Below, one piece after another: positions 34,945-46,013 of a DNA stretch of 64,000 bases; the first letter of the stretch is position 1, and each line of letters starts with the position of its first letter. Both the position numbers and the translations under genes were made by a program. The notes beneath the pieces are model-generated. The model was not told the DNA's origin. It did not search any database and worked only from the letters and a program-made list of their open reading frames with translations. Origin of the DNA: Dryocosmus kuriphilus (Eukaryota > Arthropoda > Insecta > Hymenoptera > Cynipidae); NCBI GenBank assembly GCA_038277395.1, contig CM076193.1:68850677-68914676 (forward strand). The letters are read 5' to 3'.

Positions 34945-35074
34945 CAACATCTTTTTCGGATAATGTAACGGCTCGCGCTACGTCTGACATAACCCTCTCT
35001 GCAGGAATAATTGTAGCAAGGTCTAACTGTTCCGAAACGGTCTCAACTGTCGCAGTCATTATCTGTTCGAAAAA
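34945..35074 (-). CDS. probable exon of an unidentified gene
   Basis: On the minus strand a good acceptor (TTATTTCAG, exon starting at 35074) and a consensus donor (GTAAGT directly after 34945) bracket 130 bp that is open throughout. The first ATG is at 35059-35057 and would encode MTATVETVSEQLDLATI, continuing to SEKDVG, 38 codons plus one base. Codon use looks normal and less AT-biased than the flanks. No domain is recognised and neighbouring exons were not found; 5' exons would lie in or beyond the inverted repeat at 35.2 kb. It could also be a chance open segment, but both splice signals match consensus well. Confidence 0.45.
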
Positions 35075-35182
35075 CTGAAATAATAATTTAAATGATTAAT
35101 TTAATTTCTGCGCACGTGCATAGAAAATTTTTTCAATTTACTTAAACCGTGATATATATATAGATACCATAATAACCATTAA

Positions 35183-35872
35183 GCGCCGGTCATAGGGTTG
35201 TTGCGTGTATAAAAATGGCGCTAAATGCAACCAGTGCAAAAGTAATTTTTGAACTGTAGGCTTTTCATTGGTCGCCGCCGCGATGGATTGTCATATGTGC
35301 AACAGCTGATAGTGACACGGTCAGTCACGTTGCCCGTCAAAAATATACAACTCCGTAATTGAAGTTGTTTATTCTTAAAAAAATAAAATAAAATAAATAA
35401 CGCACAATTAAGAGTGTATTACAATCCGGAGGTTTCGTGATATAGTTGGAGTCGACCTAGCGATTTTTCTGATGACAAGTTTCGTGTTTCGCTTGTGAGG
35501 TTACGATTGTTGGCAGTTTCGGCTTTTAGCAGAAAGACATTCTCGTTTTATGTAGTAGTCTATCAATTTTTGTGCCATCACTGAATGTAAAATATTTGGG
35601 AATGCTACGTAAGTATTTACTGTAATAAAAATGCAGTATTTGAAATTTTCATCGTGAACGAAATTTAATTTTTCTTTTGTATTTTGCTTTTCTTTCGGGT
35701 TGTTTATTTTATGTGCACAGAATATTTTCCCAAAGTTTCAAGTCGGTCGGAGTAGAAATCTAGGAGAGAGAGCCTTTGGAAGTTCCCCTCATAAGTAAGT
35801 TAAAAAAGATTAATTTTTAAAAATTAAAATTTTTTAATTTAAATTTTTACATTTTAAAATTTTATGTTTTAA
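35183..35872 (+). repeat. left outer arm of a TTAA-bounded large inverted repeat
   Basis: The segment starts TTAA (35179-35182) + GCGCCGGTC and is the reverse complement, with indels, of 44601-45092. Matching stretches include AACAGCTGATAGTGACAC, TTCTGATGACAAGTTTCGTG and AAAGACATTCTCGTTTTATG. Relative to the right arm this copy holds an extra 141 bp (35608-35748), beginning one base before GTAAGT. Past 35872 homology breaks off, because 5.9 kb including a LINE intervenes before homology resumes at 41774. Confidence 0.8.
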
Positions 35873-36268
35873 GAAAAATTTAATTGCCCTCATAATTTAG
35901 TTAAAAAAAAAATGTTCTTAGTTTTATTCCTACTAATTTTAATCGATTTTTTCTAAAAACACTATTTTTGAAGTTGGTGGGTACGATTTCTCAAAAACTA
36001 ATACACCAATCTTATTGAAATTTTGCACACTTCAGAATAGGATTGACCAGTGATTGAATGAAGGTTTTTTTTTTTTTTTTTTTTTTTCCGATTACAACTA
36101 ATTTTACAATGCTAAACGTAGTTTAAATTGTATCAAAAATTGTACTGTTTAGCATACAACTCTGCCAAAAATTTAAATTAAAACTTTTTTTTTAATCCTT
36201 CGTTCAGTCACGAGATATAATTATCTACTGACAGAAAAATTCAGTTTTTTAATTTCGGATCCAGCTAT
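35873..36268. other. non-coding AT-rich spacer with T22 run
   Basis: Lies between the left outer arm and the LINE. It contains a poly-T run near 36067-36088. No gene. Confidence 0.6.
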
Positions 36269-36731
36269 AGTTAAATTTATTTCGTTCCGTTTCCAGTGCC
36301 GATAGAGGATACACGGAGTTTTTCGAGTGCGATCATTTTTTGGCTGGGGAGAAGTGAAAAGTGGAGTGAGTGCGGTAATGGTGTGGTGAGTAAGGGGGCT
36401 GGGGTGAAAGTACAAGTGTGAATGAAGGGAGCGGTGGAAAGGGTGGATTTAAAGAAAAAATAAAGAAATTGACGAAAGTTGATTTTGAGGTTAGGTTCAC
36501 TTCAGAGAGACGCTGGGTTTTTTTTGCAGCAAGTAGGAGTTCGAAAGGTGGACAGGAAGAAGGAGTATAAAAGTAATACGTTGGAAAAAACAGGTAGGAG
36601 AGTTTTGAGTATAAGTGTTCTGGATAAAGAATTTGAAGTTCTGTAGTGGATAGAAAGTAACAGGAGGGGAAGGGAGGAGACAGGGAAAGGGGGCGTGAGG
36701 CTAAGGTTCAGTTAACAGGTTAGTGTGCAGC

Positions 36732-37953
36732 ATGTCTGTTATACGGAGTCCACAGGGCGATGCTAGAAGAAGGCAGAGTGAAGCAAGAAGTGAGAGAGAA
36801 GGTAGCTTGGCTGACGAGGCTAGCGGAGAGGGAAGTAACGAGGATACGTTTGCTATGCCTGTGGATCCCATAGCAACGGTAAGGGGACATAAACGCGGGA
36901 GGCCTACTAATTTAGAAAGACTTAGATCGAATTCGGGGTCGAGGGATTTACTGCACATGAGGCAACAGTCCGCGAGCACGATTAGCAACGAGAGTTTGCG
37001 TAATGAAGGGGAGAAAACGGGGGATGACAATAGGAAAAAGAGCAAGCGGGCGAAGAAAAGGAGAGAGTCAAGAACATAAAAAAGGCAAAGATAAAAAGAA
37101 AAACGCCGGAGAGAGATAGGAATGAAGAGGATATGTTGCAGAAACTAGAAGCACTTATGAAGGGATTTAGAGAGGAAACTTGCGGTAAACTGAATGATAT
37201 GAAAAGCAAAGGGGAGGAGGTAAAAGGAGAGGTAAGAAAGGTGAGACAAAAGTGGAAAGAATGGGATAAATTATGGAAAGTAGAGAAAGAGAAGGTTTGG
37301 AATAAATTGGAAAGTATAGAGAGTAGGCAGAGAGAGAATGAGGAGGATAGGAAAAGCGACATGAAATTTCTAGAAGAGAGAGTGAGCAAACTAGAACTAA
37401 AGAACGAGCCTAAAGTGAGTGAAAAAGGAAGTTTGGAAGAAGTGAAAGAGTGCGAGGAGGTTAAGTATGAGCAGAATGAAAGGTGGCGCTTGAGACTGAT
37501 TGAGGTTGAAAGAAGAATAGAAGGCGAAGAGAGAGCGAAGAGAAAAAAGAATATAATAGTGAAAGGTATGAACGTGGACAGTGAAAAGGGAGAGGAAGAG
37601 TGGAAAGCTGATGAGAGACATCGGTGCGCAAGTCAGAATGGAAGGGATAAGAAGACTAGGAGTGAAGAAAGAGGGCAAAGAATGTATGTTTTTGGTGAAT
37701 TTAGGGAGTGAGGAGGATAAGTACGAGGTTATGGAGAAGAAGAAATTATTGAAGGGAAAGAATGAAAGAATCGAAGAAGATCTGACGTGGCGGGAAAGGA
37801 GAAGAAAATGGCTAATGGGTAAATGGAGAGATATGGAGCTGGGACGATGAAGTAGAAGAGCTCAGAGAGGGTGAGAAAGAGGTAGTGAATGAAGGGATCG
37901 AAAAGGCGAAAACAAGTGTCATGGCGGGGCTTCAAAAGGGAAAAAGCACATGA
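36732..37953 (+). pseudogene. LINE ORF1, frameshifted
   Basis: The frame starts at ATG 36732, breaks near 37079, continues at 37133-37711 and again at 37581-37850. A very charged coiled-coil region (EKVWNKLESIESRQRENEED) precedes an RRM-like core block (KRKKNIIVKGMNVDSEKGEE) and a C-terminal WRERRRKWLMGKW block, the same order as ORF1 of the relative at 21277. The terminal TGA (37951-37953) overlaps the ORF2 ATG (37950-37952) in an ATGA arrangement, suggesting stop-restart translation in the intact element. Confidence 0.7.
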
Positions 37954-40900
37954 ATGAAAGGAATAAAGGAGAGAAAAGTCAAAAGAGCGGTGTGAAAGTA
38001 GTGCTCTGGAATGTATCAGGATTAAAAAACAACGATAAGGGATTTTGGAGAGAATTGCAGAATTGGGATGTGATAATGATGAGTGAGACGTGGGTGAATG
38101 AGAAGGAGTGGAAAAGTATGAAAAAAATATTACCGAAAGCATATGAGTGGAAGATGCAAGCAGCGAGAAAAGAGCACGTGAAAGGGAGAGGAATGGGTGG
38201 CATGGTGTCAGGGGTAAGAAAGGAACTGGTGGTACAGGACGAGAAGGCAGAGTATATAGATGAAACGGATGGAACAATGGTTAGAAGAATAAAATTAGGT
38301 AAAGTTATTGTGGATGTAGTATGCGTGTACAGAAGAAGAGGAGAAGAGGAAGGATGGAAAACAATAAGGAAATGGACAGAGGAAAAAGAAGAGAGTCTGG
38401 TTCCAATAGGAGGGGATTTGAATGCATAGACAGGGCAACAAGGGGGAGAGGTTTGGGATCGAGAAAAGGAGAGGTTCATAAGAAACTCGAAACAAAAGGA
38501 AACGGATCGGGAGGGAAGAAGGCTGCTGGACTTGCTGGGAGAGGCGGAATTGTTCATTTTTAATGGCAATACAAAGGGGGATGAAGAAGGGGAATATACG
38601 TACGCAGGTATAGAGGACACCGTAATAGATTACATTCTAGCAGAAGAAATAATAAGGAAACTGATGGTTAGAATGGAAGCGGGCAACGTGATAGGTTCAG
38701 AACACTTTCCGGTGATAGCGACAATGAGATATGGTGGCCAAAAATGCAATAGGGGGAAGAGGAAAAGAAACAGAGAAAAGAAATTGAAAATGGGAAGTTG
38801 GGGGGAGGAAAACTTGAGAGAATTTAGAGAAGAAATAGGAAATGAGGAGATAGGGGGTTTGGAAGAGGAAGGAGTAGACACGCTGCTAGGAAAACTAAAA
38901 AGAGTGATTGATAAGGTAAGGGAAGAGGTGAGACCGAGAGAAACAGAAGAGGGGCATAGGAGAGGTTGATGGGATGAAGAATGCATGGAAAGTAAAGATA
39001 AGCTGAAGGAGAATATAAGAAAATGGAGGAAAGGGAAATGGAAAAAGGAGAACTCAACAGGAGAAAGAGGGAGCACGAAGGAATGATAAAAGAGAAAAGA
39101 CAGAAGGACAAAGAAAGGTATATGGAAGAGGTAGGGAGAGCAGTAAATGAAGGGAGGGAATGGGAAGTGATAAATAGGGAAAGAGAAGGGAGGAAGGGTA
39201 TAAATGAAGAAATAGGAATGAAAGAATGGACGAAGCACTTCAAGGAGCTGTTAGGAGGTGTGGAGTATAGGGTAAAGGGAGAAGGAAGAAAGGTAGTAGA
39301 TGGGGATGAGGACAGTGTAAACGAGATCAGTAGGGATGAGGTAAATGAGGAGATTACAAGGTTGAAAAGAAATAGGGCAACAGGGGAAGATGGCTTGGAA
39401 AATGAAGCACTGAAATATGAAGGAACAGGGGTAAGGGAAGAAATGTAGAGGATATGTAAGAAGGTATGGAAAGGAGAAGGGTGGCCGGAGGAATGGAAGA
39501 CAAGGCTGGTAGTACCATTGATTAAGAAAGGGGAGGAGAAAAGGGTGGAGGAATATAGAGGTATTACACTCATGTCGGTGGGATATAAAATTTATGCGGA
39601 AGTGCTTAGAAGGATATTGGAAAAACAGGTGGAAGAAAAGGGATGTATACCACATAATCAAACGGATTTCCGAAAAGGGATGGGGACCATAGATAACGTC
39701 TACGTGCTAAATTACCTAGCCAATAGGAAACTAGGGGAAGAAAAAGGAAAACTAGTCGCATTTTTTGTGGATTTTAAGGCAGCATTTGACTCAGTCAACA
39801 GGAGGGTGCTGTGGGCAGCCATGAAAGAGAGAGGAATAGATGAAGGGTTAGTAGAGAGGATAAAAGAAATATTTATGGACACTAAGATAAGAGTGAAGAT
39901 AGGAGACAAGAAAGGTGAAGAATTCTGGACAGGAAGGGGGCTCAGACAAGGGTGTTCGTTGAGCCCACTTCTGTTTAGTATCCTTCTGGCAGATTTAGAG
40001 GAGAAGTTGGAGAGGAAAGGGAAAGGGGGGACAATATTAGGAACAGGAAAAATGTATTCACTAGCTTATGCAGATGATGTAGTGCTAGTAGCGGATGATG
40101 GAAGAGGTATGAATTTGTTGATGAGAGTGTTCGAAGATTATGTGAGAGGAATGGGGTTAACGGTGAATGTGAACAAGAAAAAGATGATGTGTTTCAGAAA
40201 TAAAAGGGGTAGTTTAGAGTACGAATGGAAGATAAATAACATGGTGGTGGAGTTGGTGGATGAATTTTGCTACCTAGGGTATTGGTTCGAAACGAGAGGA
40301 GGAAGCGAGCTACAGGTGAGGAAGGGATTAGAATGTGCGAGCAAAGTAATGGGACAAGTATGGGGTATAGGAAAAAGAAGGTTTAAGGACGACTGGAAGG
40401 TAAGAGTGTAGATGTTTGATGTGTTAGTATGATCAGTGTTAAGCTATGGAGTGGAAATTTGGGGATGGAAAGAACATAAAAGAGTGGAAAGTTTGCATGA
40501 GAAATTTCTGAGATGGTTGATGGGAGTGAGCTGGAGCTGCCCAGGTTATATGCTAAGGGAAGAAACAGGACGAGAAAAAATGGTGGTCAGGCAAGTGAAA
40601 AGAGCCTGGAAGTTCGAAGAGAAACTAAGAAGGGGAGAGGGAAGCAAAATTGTACAAGCGTGTGCCAGGGAGGTTATGGATAAAGAGAAGAGGGGTAACA
40701 TGGGGTGTTCGAAATGGGAGAATGAGAGATATGAAAGGAGGTGTGAATGTGCCATGCAAATGAGGGGTAGAGAGTGGGAGGAAATAGAGCGAGAGATGAA
40801 GGCAGGACAATGGGAGGAAAGATGGGAAAAAATCGCAGATTCGAGATACAACAGCTGATATAGAATGGTTAGGGGGCAGGGGGAACCAGAGTACCTGAGT

Positions 40901-41176
40901 AAAATTAAAAAGGAGAACAAATGAAATAGAGTAGTGAGATTCAGAATGGGAGAGGGTGTTAGAGCATGCAGGTATTGGATTAATGAAGAAGAGAATGTAG
41001 TATGTAGGTATGAGAAGGAAACATGGTTGCATGTGTTAGAGAGATGCACAGGTGACGAAGGGGGAGGGGAGAGTACAGAAGAGAGAATTAAATGGATTCT
41101 GAATGAAAATGGTCAGGGGGAGGAATGGATGAAGAAGTTGGAACATCTGAGAGAGAGAGCTGGTTGCACAGGGTAG
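37950..41176 (+). pseudogene. LINE ORF2: APE endonuclease, reverse transcriptase, C-terminal domain; broken
   Basis: The endonuclease occupies 37950-38720, with VKVVLWNVSGLKNN, MMSETWV, PIGGDLNA and SEHFPVI. RT follows, with YRGITLMSVGYKIYAEVL, VDFKAAFDSVNR, GLRQGCSLSPLLFSILLADL and the catalytic YADD (in LAYADDVVLVAD, near 40075). The C-terminal part has LSYGVEIWGWKEH, VRFRMGEG and TWLHVLERC. In-frame stops fall at 38427, 38967, 39446, 40409, 40430, 40856 and 40922, with a frameshift near 39000. Most stops sit where context suggests tryptophan (TGG to TAG or TGA). The protein would nick DNA and reverse-transcribe the LINE RNA at the nick. Confidence 0.9.
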
Positions 41177-41559
41177 GATAGAAAGCCAAAAAATGTCGCC
41201 AAAAAGTGATATTTCCGAAATAGTGTTACGAACTAGAGTCAATTTTTAAAACTGAGGATGACAACAGGAAACGGAAGCCCAGGGCAAAGTCGCAAGCGCT
41301 TAGAAATAAGATTAGTAATATAAGTCGATTTGAAGCGAATAGTGCGTAAGATAGTATAAGGCTTGTTTGTAAGAATACTTGTAATGGTTATATAAAGACT
41401 CCCAAACCCGTAAAAGGGAGAGAGTATAAACAAATAAAGAAGTTAAATTTATTTCAGGTGGCGCAAATAACATTTAATCTTTCATACGCTTGTAATTTTT
41501 GTGTCTAGTACTATATATTGTTTCAATGTCATTCTTTTTATATGCTTAAAATTTTGAAT

Positions 41560-42690
41560 AAAATAATTTGCTTATATCTATATTCGAATAGGTCTCCTTC
41601 AGCGAGAATGCATACGTGGAGTCGATTCAGAAATTCAACCGTTGTGACTTGGCGCAGTACGTCCGGTGAGATGTTTCTGTCGGTGTCATTTATCAGAACC
41701 TTAAGTTGCTTCAAGTTTACGAGGCGATTCTCCTCCTAAATTTTGTTCTTTGTGTGGCCCCATAAAAGGAAGTCCAGAGGAATGAGGTCTGGAACGCGGT
41801 GCCCATTCTAGAAATGGACTGAAATTGCCGATCCGCCGGCGGTCGAACATTTCCTTCAGTACATTCCTAACCTGATGGGCTATATGAGCTGATGTTCCAT
41901 CTTGTTGCCAAATGATCTCCTGTATTTGTAATTTTACTGTTTACACTTAGGTGCTTATATATTTACATTTACATACCTATAGCGATTATGCCGATCAATG
42001 ACAGTCAACTCCGAGAATGATTAAAACTTTTTACATTTCAAAAGGTTACCGATATACATTTTTTCACAATTTTCAAATTCTGCTTACACAAATAGTGTAA
42101 TCTTCCGGAAAAAGGACTAGATCTTTTTTTGGTTCCAACTGTAATGCTCGACGCTCGGTGAGAAATAGTAAAATTATTGTACTAAACAACATTTTTTTAC
42201 ACACAATGAAGAAACTTAGAACTTTTTTTCCATCCAAAGCATCAACCAATGCTGGTCCAACCTCTTCTGCAGGTAGTGCGACATAATTTTCAACAGTTAA
42301 TGTGCCCTCTATGAAAAATGGCCCAGTAATATTGTTTTCCAGGATTCTGCCTGGAGCACATTCGCAGTTGTTGGACATTGCGGCTACCGTCGAGCCTGAA
42401 ATTGCATTCGTCGGTAAACAAGATTCGCCTCGCGATGTCCTGGTTTTCCTCCAACTGTTCCACCAGATACATTGACATTTCATATCGTCTCTGCTTATCT
42501 TCGGCCGACAAAATTTGTCCATCTCTCGACTTGTAACAAAAATAGCCGCCTTCCTTCTGGACTCTCAGTACGGAAGTTTGGCTCACCTCCAGATCTCGAG
42601 CTAACTGCCTGGATGATGTAAGGCCATTGACTTCAACCGCCGCGCAAATTTCGATTCGCTTCTCTTCTGTCAATAAGTGCCTCGTTCTTC
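41560..42690 (-). pseudogene. Tc1/mariner-superfamily transposase, left copy
   Basis: Read on the minus strand from about 42690: RIEICAAVEVNGLTSSRQLA (helix-turn-helix), ARRILFTDECNFRLDG (first catalytic D), EIIWQQDGTSAHIAHQVRN (second D), then FSPFLEWAPRS, and C-terminal ISPDVLRQVTTVEFLNRL. A segment of about 250 bp with stops lies between the second beta-strand region and IIWQQDG. A frameshift follows WAPRS. The right copy at 43697 gives 42 residues between the second and third aspartates, so this is not DD34D mariner. It also extends further at the C-terminus than the right copy. Confidence 0.8.
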
Positions 42691-42759
42691 GATTCTAAAA
42701 ATAAATTGTCACAATATAGGCCACTGTTACTCAAACGTTAGGCACCAAGATAGACTTCC

Positions 42760-43620
42760 TTAAATGTGTAATTTTGTGACACTTGTACTTGACGTGAAAA
42801 TGAAAGGGTTTGTTTAAAAATGGTGAGGGTGCGTTTAGAGGATTGTTAAATATTACTGTGGGGTTAAAGTATTATTAATGATTTGCTAAATCTGACCTGA
42901 TAGATTATTTTGAATTTTAACATTTTTTAGCGGTTTTATTTAAAATTCCGTGACACTTGTACATGAGACGATAATGGAAGGGTTTATTTAAAAATCATGG
43001 GGGTGGATTTAGAGGGTTTAGAAATATTACTGTGGGGTGTCGGTTAATTTGACCTGCTAAATTATTTTCAACTTTAACTTTTGATATAATTTTAAATAAA
43101 ACCGCTAAAGAAAGCTAAAGTTCCAAATAATTTACCTGGTTGGATTTACGAAATCATAGATAATATTTTAACCCCACAGTAATATTTAAGAACCCTCTAA
43201 ACGCACCCCCACCATTTTTGAATAAACCCTTTCATTTTCGCATTATGTACAAGTATCACAAAGTTTTTAATAAAACATCTAAAAAGAGATAAAATCCAAA
43301 ATAATTTACAGGTCAGATTTTCCAAGCCACAAGTAATACTTTAGCCCCACAGTTATATTTTAAAATCCTCCAAACCCACCCGCATGGTTTTTAAATAAAC
43401 CCTTTCATTTTCGCCTCATGTAAAAGTGTCACGAAATTTTAAATAAAACCGCTAAAAAAAGTTAAAATTCAAAATAATTTATGACGTCAGATTTTACAAA
43501 TCATAAATAATACTTTAACCCCAAAGTAATGTTTAAAAACATTCTAAACGCACCTTCACAATTTTTAAATAAACCCTTTCTTTTTTGCCTCATGTACAAG
43601 TGTCACAAAATTACACATTT
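42760..43620. repeat. 172-bp repeats, two in one orientation and three in the other
   Basis: TGACACTTGTAC occurs near 42778 and 42950. Its reverse complement form (GTACAAGTGTCAC and variants) is near 43247, 43420 and 43591. Spacing within each group is 171-173 bp. Shared unit words are ACTGTGGGGTTAAA, AAATAAACCCTTTC and AATAAAACCGCTAAA. Orientation switches near 43080, which is the symmetry centre of the whole 35-45 kb inverted structure. No coding potential. Confidence 0.85.
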
Positions 43621-43696
43621 AATAAAGTCTACCTTGAGGCCTAACGTTAGAGTAACAGTGGCCTATATTGTGACAATTTACGTTTAGAATCGAAGA

Positions 43697-44585
43697 ATGA
43701 GGCACGTATTGATAGAGGAGAAGCGAATCGAAATTTGTGCGTCGGTTGAAGTCAATGGCCTTACATCATCCAAGCAGTTAGCTCGAGATCTGGAGGTGAG
43801 CCAAACTTCCTTCTTGAGAGTCCTGAAGGAAGGCGGCTATTTTCGTCACAAGCCGAGAGATGGACAAATTTCGTCGGCCGAAGATAAGCAGAGGCGATAT
43901 GAAATGTCAATGTAACTGGTGGAACAGTTGGAGCAAAACGAGGACATGGCGAGACGAATCTTGTTTACCGACAAATGCAGTTTCAGGCTCGATGGTACCC
44001 GCAATGTCCAACAACTGCGAATGTGGTACAGGCAAAATCCTGGATTTCTGGTATCAACGCACACGCAGTATCCAGTTACGGCCAATGTGTGGTGTGGCAT
44101 GCTGGACAACAAGATTATTGGGTCCTTTTTCATAGAGAGCACATTAAGTGTTGAAAAGTATGTCGCACTACTTGCAAAAGAGGATGGTCCAGCATTGGTC
44201 GATGCCTTGAATGCAACCAGAAGAAGATCTAATTCTTTTTCCGGAAGATTACTCTATTTGTTTAAGCAGAATTTGAAAATTGTAAAAAAATGTATGTCGG
44301 TAACCTTTTGAAACGTAAAAAGTTTTAGTCAGTCTCGTAGTTGGCTGTCATGGATCGGCATAATCGCTATAGGTATGTAAATGTAAATGTACAAGCACTT
44401 ACTTGTAAGCAATAAAATTACGAATACAGGAGATCATTTGGCAAAAAGATGGAGCACGAGCTCATACAGCCCATCAGCTTAGGAATGTACTGAACGAAAT
44501 GTTCGTCCGCCGGCGGATCGGCAAGTTCAGTCCATTTCTAGAATGGGCTCCGCGATCGTCAGACCTCATTCCTCTGGACTTAAAA
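43697..44585 (+). pseudogene. Tc1/mariner-superfamily transposase, right copy
   Basis: Opens MRHVLIEEKRIEICASVEV, has an in-frame TAA at 43914-43916, continues ARRILFTDKCSFRLDGTRN (catalytic D present, flanking E changed to K), NVWCGMLDNKIIGSFFI, and after a non-homologous gap at 44215-44440 reads WQKDGARAHTAHQLRN, then WAPRSSDLIPLD. Forty-two residues lie between the D of KDG and the final D. The copy stops abruptly at 44579, where sequence switches into the outer arm, so the C-terminus present in the left copy is lost. Confidence 0.8.
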
Positions 44586-44600
44586 CTTAAAATTTTAAAA

Positions 44601-45092
44601 TGAAAAAATTTTAATTAAAAAATTTTAATTTTTAAAAATTAATCTTTTTTAACTTACTTATGAGGGGAATTTCCAAAGGCTCTCTCTCCTAGATTTTTAC
44701 TCCTAGCATTCCCAAATATTTCACATTCAGTGATAGCACAAAAATTGATAGACTACTACATAAAACGAGAATGTCTTTCTGCTAAAAGCCGAAACTGCCA
44801 ACAATCATAACCTCACAAGCAAAACACGAAACTTGTCATCAGAAAAATCGCTAGGTCAACTCCAACTATATCACGTAAATTCTTATTTCGCATCTCCGAA
44901 TTGCAATACACTTTTAATTGTGCGTTATTTATTTTATTTTATTTTTTTAACAATAAACCACTTCAATTACGGAGTTGTATATTTTGATGGGCAACTTGAC
45001 TCACTGTGTCACTATCAGCTGTTGCACATATGACAATTCATCATGGCGGCAACCAATGAAAAGCCTACAGTGCAGAAATTACCGACCGGCGC
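44601..45092 (-). repeat. right outer arm of the TTAA-bounded inverted repeat
   Basis: Reverse complement of the left arm at 35183-35872, ending GACCGGCGC + TTAA (45093-45096). It joins directly to the truncated transposase copy, whereas in the left arm 5.9 kb intervenes at the same point. It lacks the 141-bp segment found at 35608-35748. Confidence 0.8.
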
Positions 45093-45096
45093 TTAA

Positions 45097-45456
45097 TGGT
45101 TCATAGGGTATATCTGAGCTTGATTAGGATGTAGATAATGATTTTTTTCTTCGATTTCAGGTGATGGTCTTTCAGCTCTTATTTCAAATAGTATACGCTC
45201 TTTACATTTCAGAAGTTCATTACAGTGTAAGCATATATATGGAATGGACAACGCTCCTTAATTAGTTCTGTTGTATATTTTGAGCAAATTGTTTTAATAA
45301 ATTCAATTCGTTCAAAGAAATGCCAAGTGATTCTATATTCATAATTGATACGTAGTGTTGTTGGTATTCTTTCATAAAAATTTGTCTAAATTTTCTCACT
45401 TGAGAATTTTTGTGAGCATATTTCGACAATTTCTGATCTAAGTGAAAAGCAATAAC
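45097..45456. other. no recognisable gene
   Basis: AT-rich sequence between two inverted-repeat structures. Confidence 0.6.
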
Positions 45457-45586
45457 TGCTTATTAAATATCTATGTAGATTTCGATGTTTAATGTCAGAA
45501 TTATTATATTATAAGTTAAGGATAATAACGTTGTAAACTGACTACTTCTGACAAATTGTAATTAGCTCCAAAATTTGGTTACAAAG

Positions 45587-45625
45587 TACGACGTTTCGAA
45601 ACTGTTCCAGCTTCCTCTTCAGGTA
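45587..45625 (-). ncRNA. hammerhead ribozyme motif (type I), left arm
   Basis: Exact reverse complement of the motif at 45975-46013: UAC, CUGAAGA, stem-loop II, GAAA, CGUC, GUA. Confidence 0.65.
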
Positions 45626-45974
45626 TCCAATTACATCAAGTTATATTCCATGTTATTATAATGAAAGTTGTTTTTTTGTTTAAAATTTGACATTGATTCA
45701 GTTAGTGATATGAAATTTGTTAATTCTTGTGAAGTTAATTTGAAATGTTGAACCCTTTTTTATTGTAGTTCATTTTTAGTTGGATTAGGAGTCCTTTGTC
45801 TAAACAATCGACTCCTAATCCAACTAAAAATGAACTACAATAAAAAAGGGTTCAACATTTCAAATTAACTTCACAAGAATTAACAAATTTCATATCACTA
45901 ACTGAATCAATGTCAAATTTTAAACAAAAAAACAACTTTCATTATAACATGGAATATAACTTGATGTAATTGGA

Positions 45975-46013
45975 TACCTGAAGAGGAAGCTGGAACAGTT
46001 TCGAAACGTCGTA
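45975..46013 (+). ncRNA. hammerhead ribozyme motif (type I), right arm
   Basis: Core CTGAAGA (45978-45984) fits CUGANGA. Stem II pairs GGAA with TTTC (one G-U pair) and CTG with CAG around a GAA loop. GAAA is at 46003-46006 and the cleavage triplet GTC at 46008-46010. Flanking TAC (45975-45977) pairs with GTA (46011-46013) as stem I. Stem III is only AC-GU without a loop; its self-complementary ACGU suggests the dimeric action known for PLE and retrozyme hammerheads. Confidence 0.65.

Larger units (their letters stand above)
36284..41440 (+). mobile_element. APE-type LINE, 5.16 kb, apparently full length
   Basis: Flanked by a perfect 15-bp TSD, AGTTAAATTTATTTC (36269-36283 and 41441-41455). 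The 5' leader and 3' UTR match the shorter relative at 20620-22591. It contains ORF1 (36732-37953) and ORF2 (37950-41176: endonuclease, RT, C-terminal domain) and ends with a short ATAAACAAATAAAG tail. Coding regions are purine-rich with many E, K, R codons. The clade within the Jockey/I/R1 group of APE LINEs was not determined. Stops and frameshifts make it inactive. Confidence 0.9.

Noticed and set aside
37397..41242. Long minus-strand open frames rich in S, P, F and L opposite the LINE
   Set aside because: They are antisense shadows of the purine-rich LINE coding strand and contain no recognisable domain.
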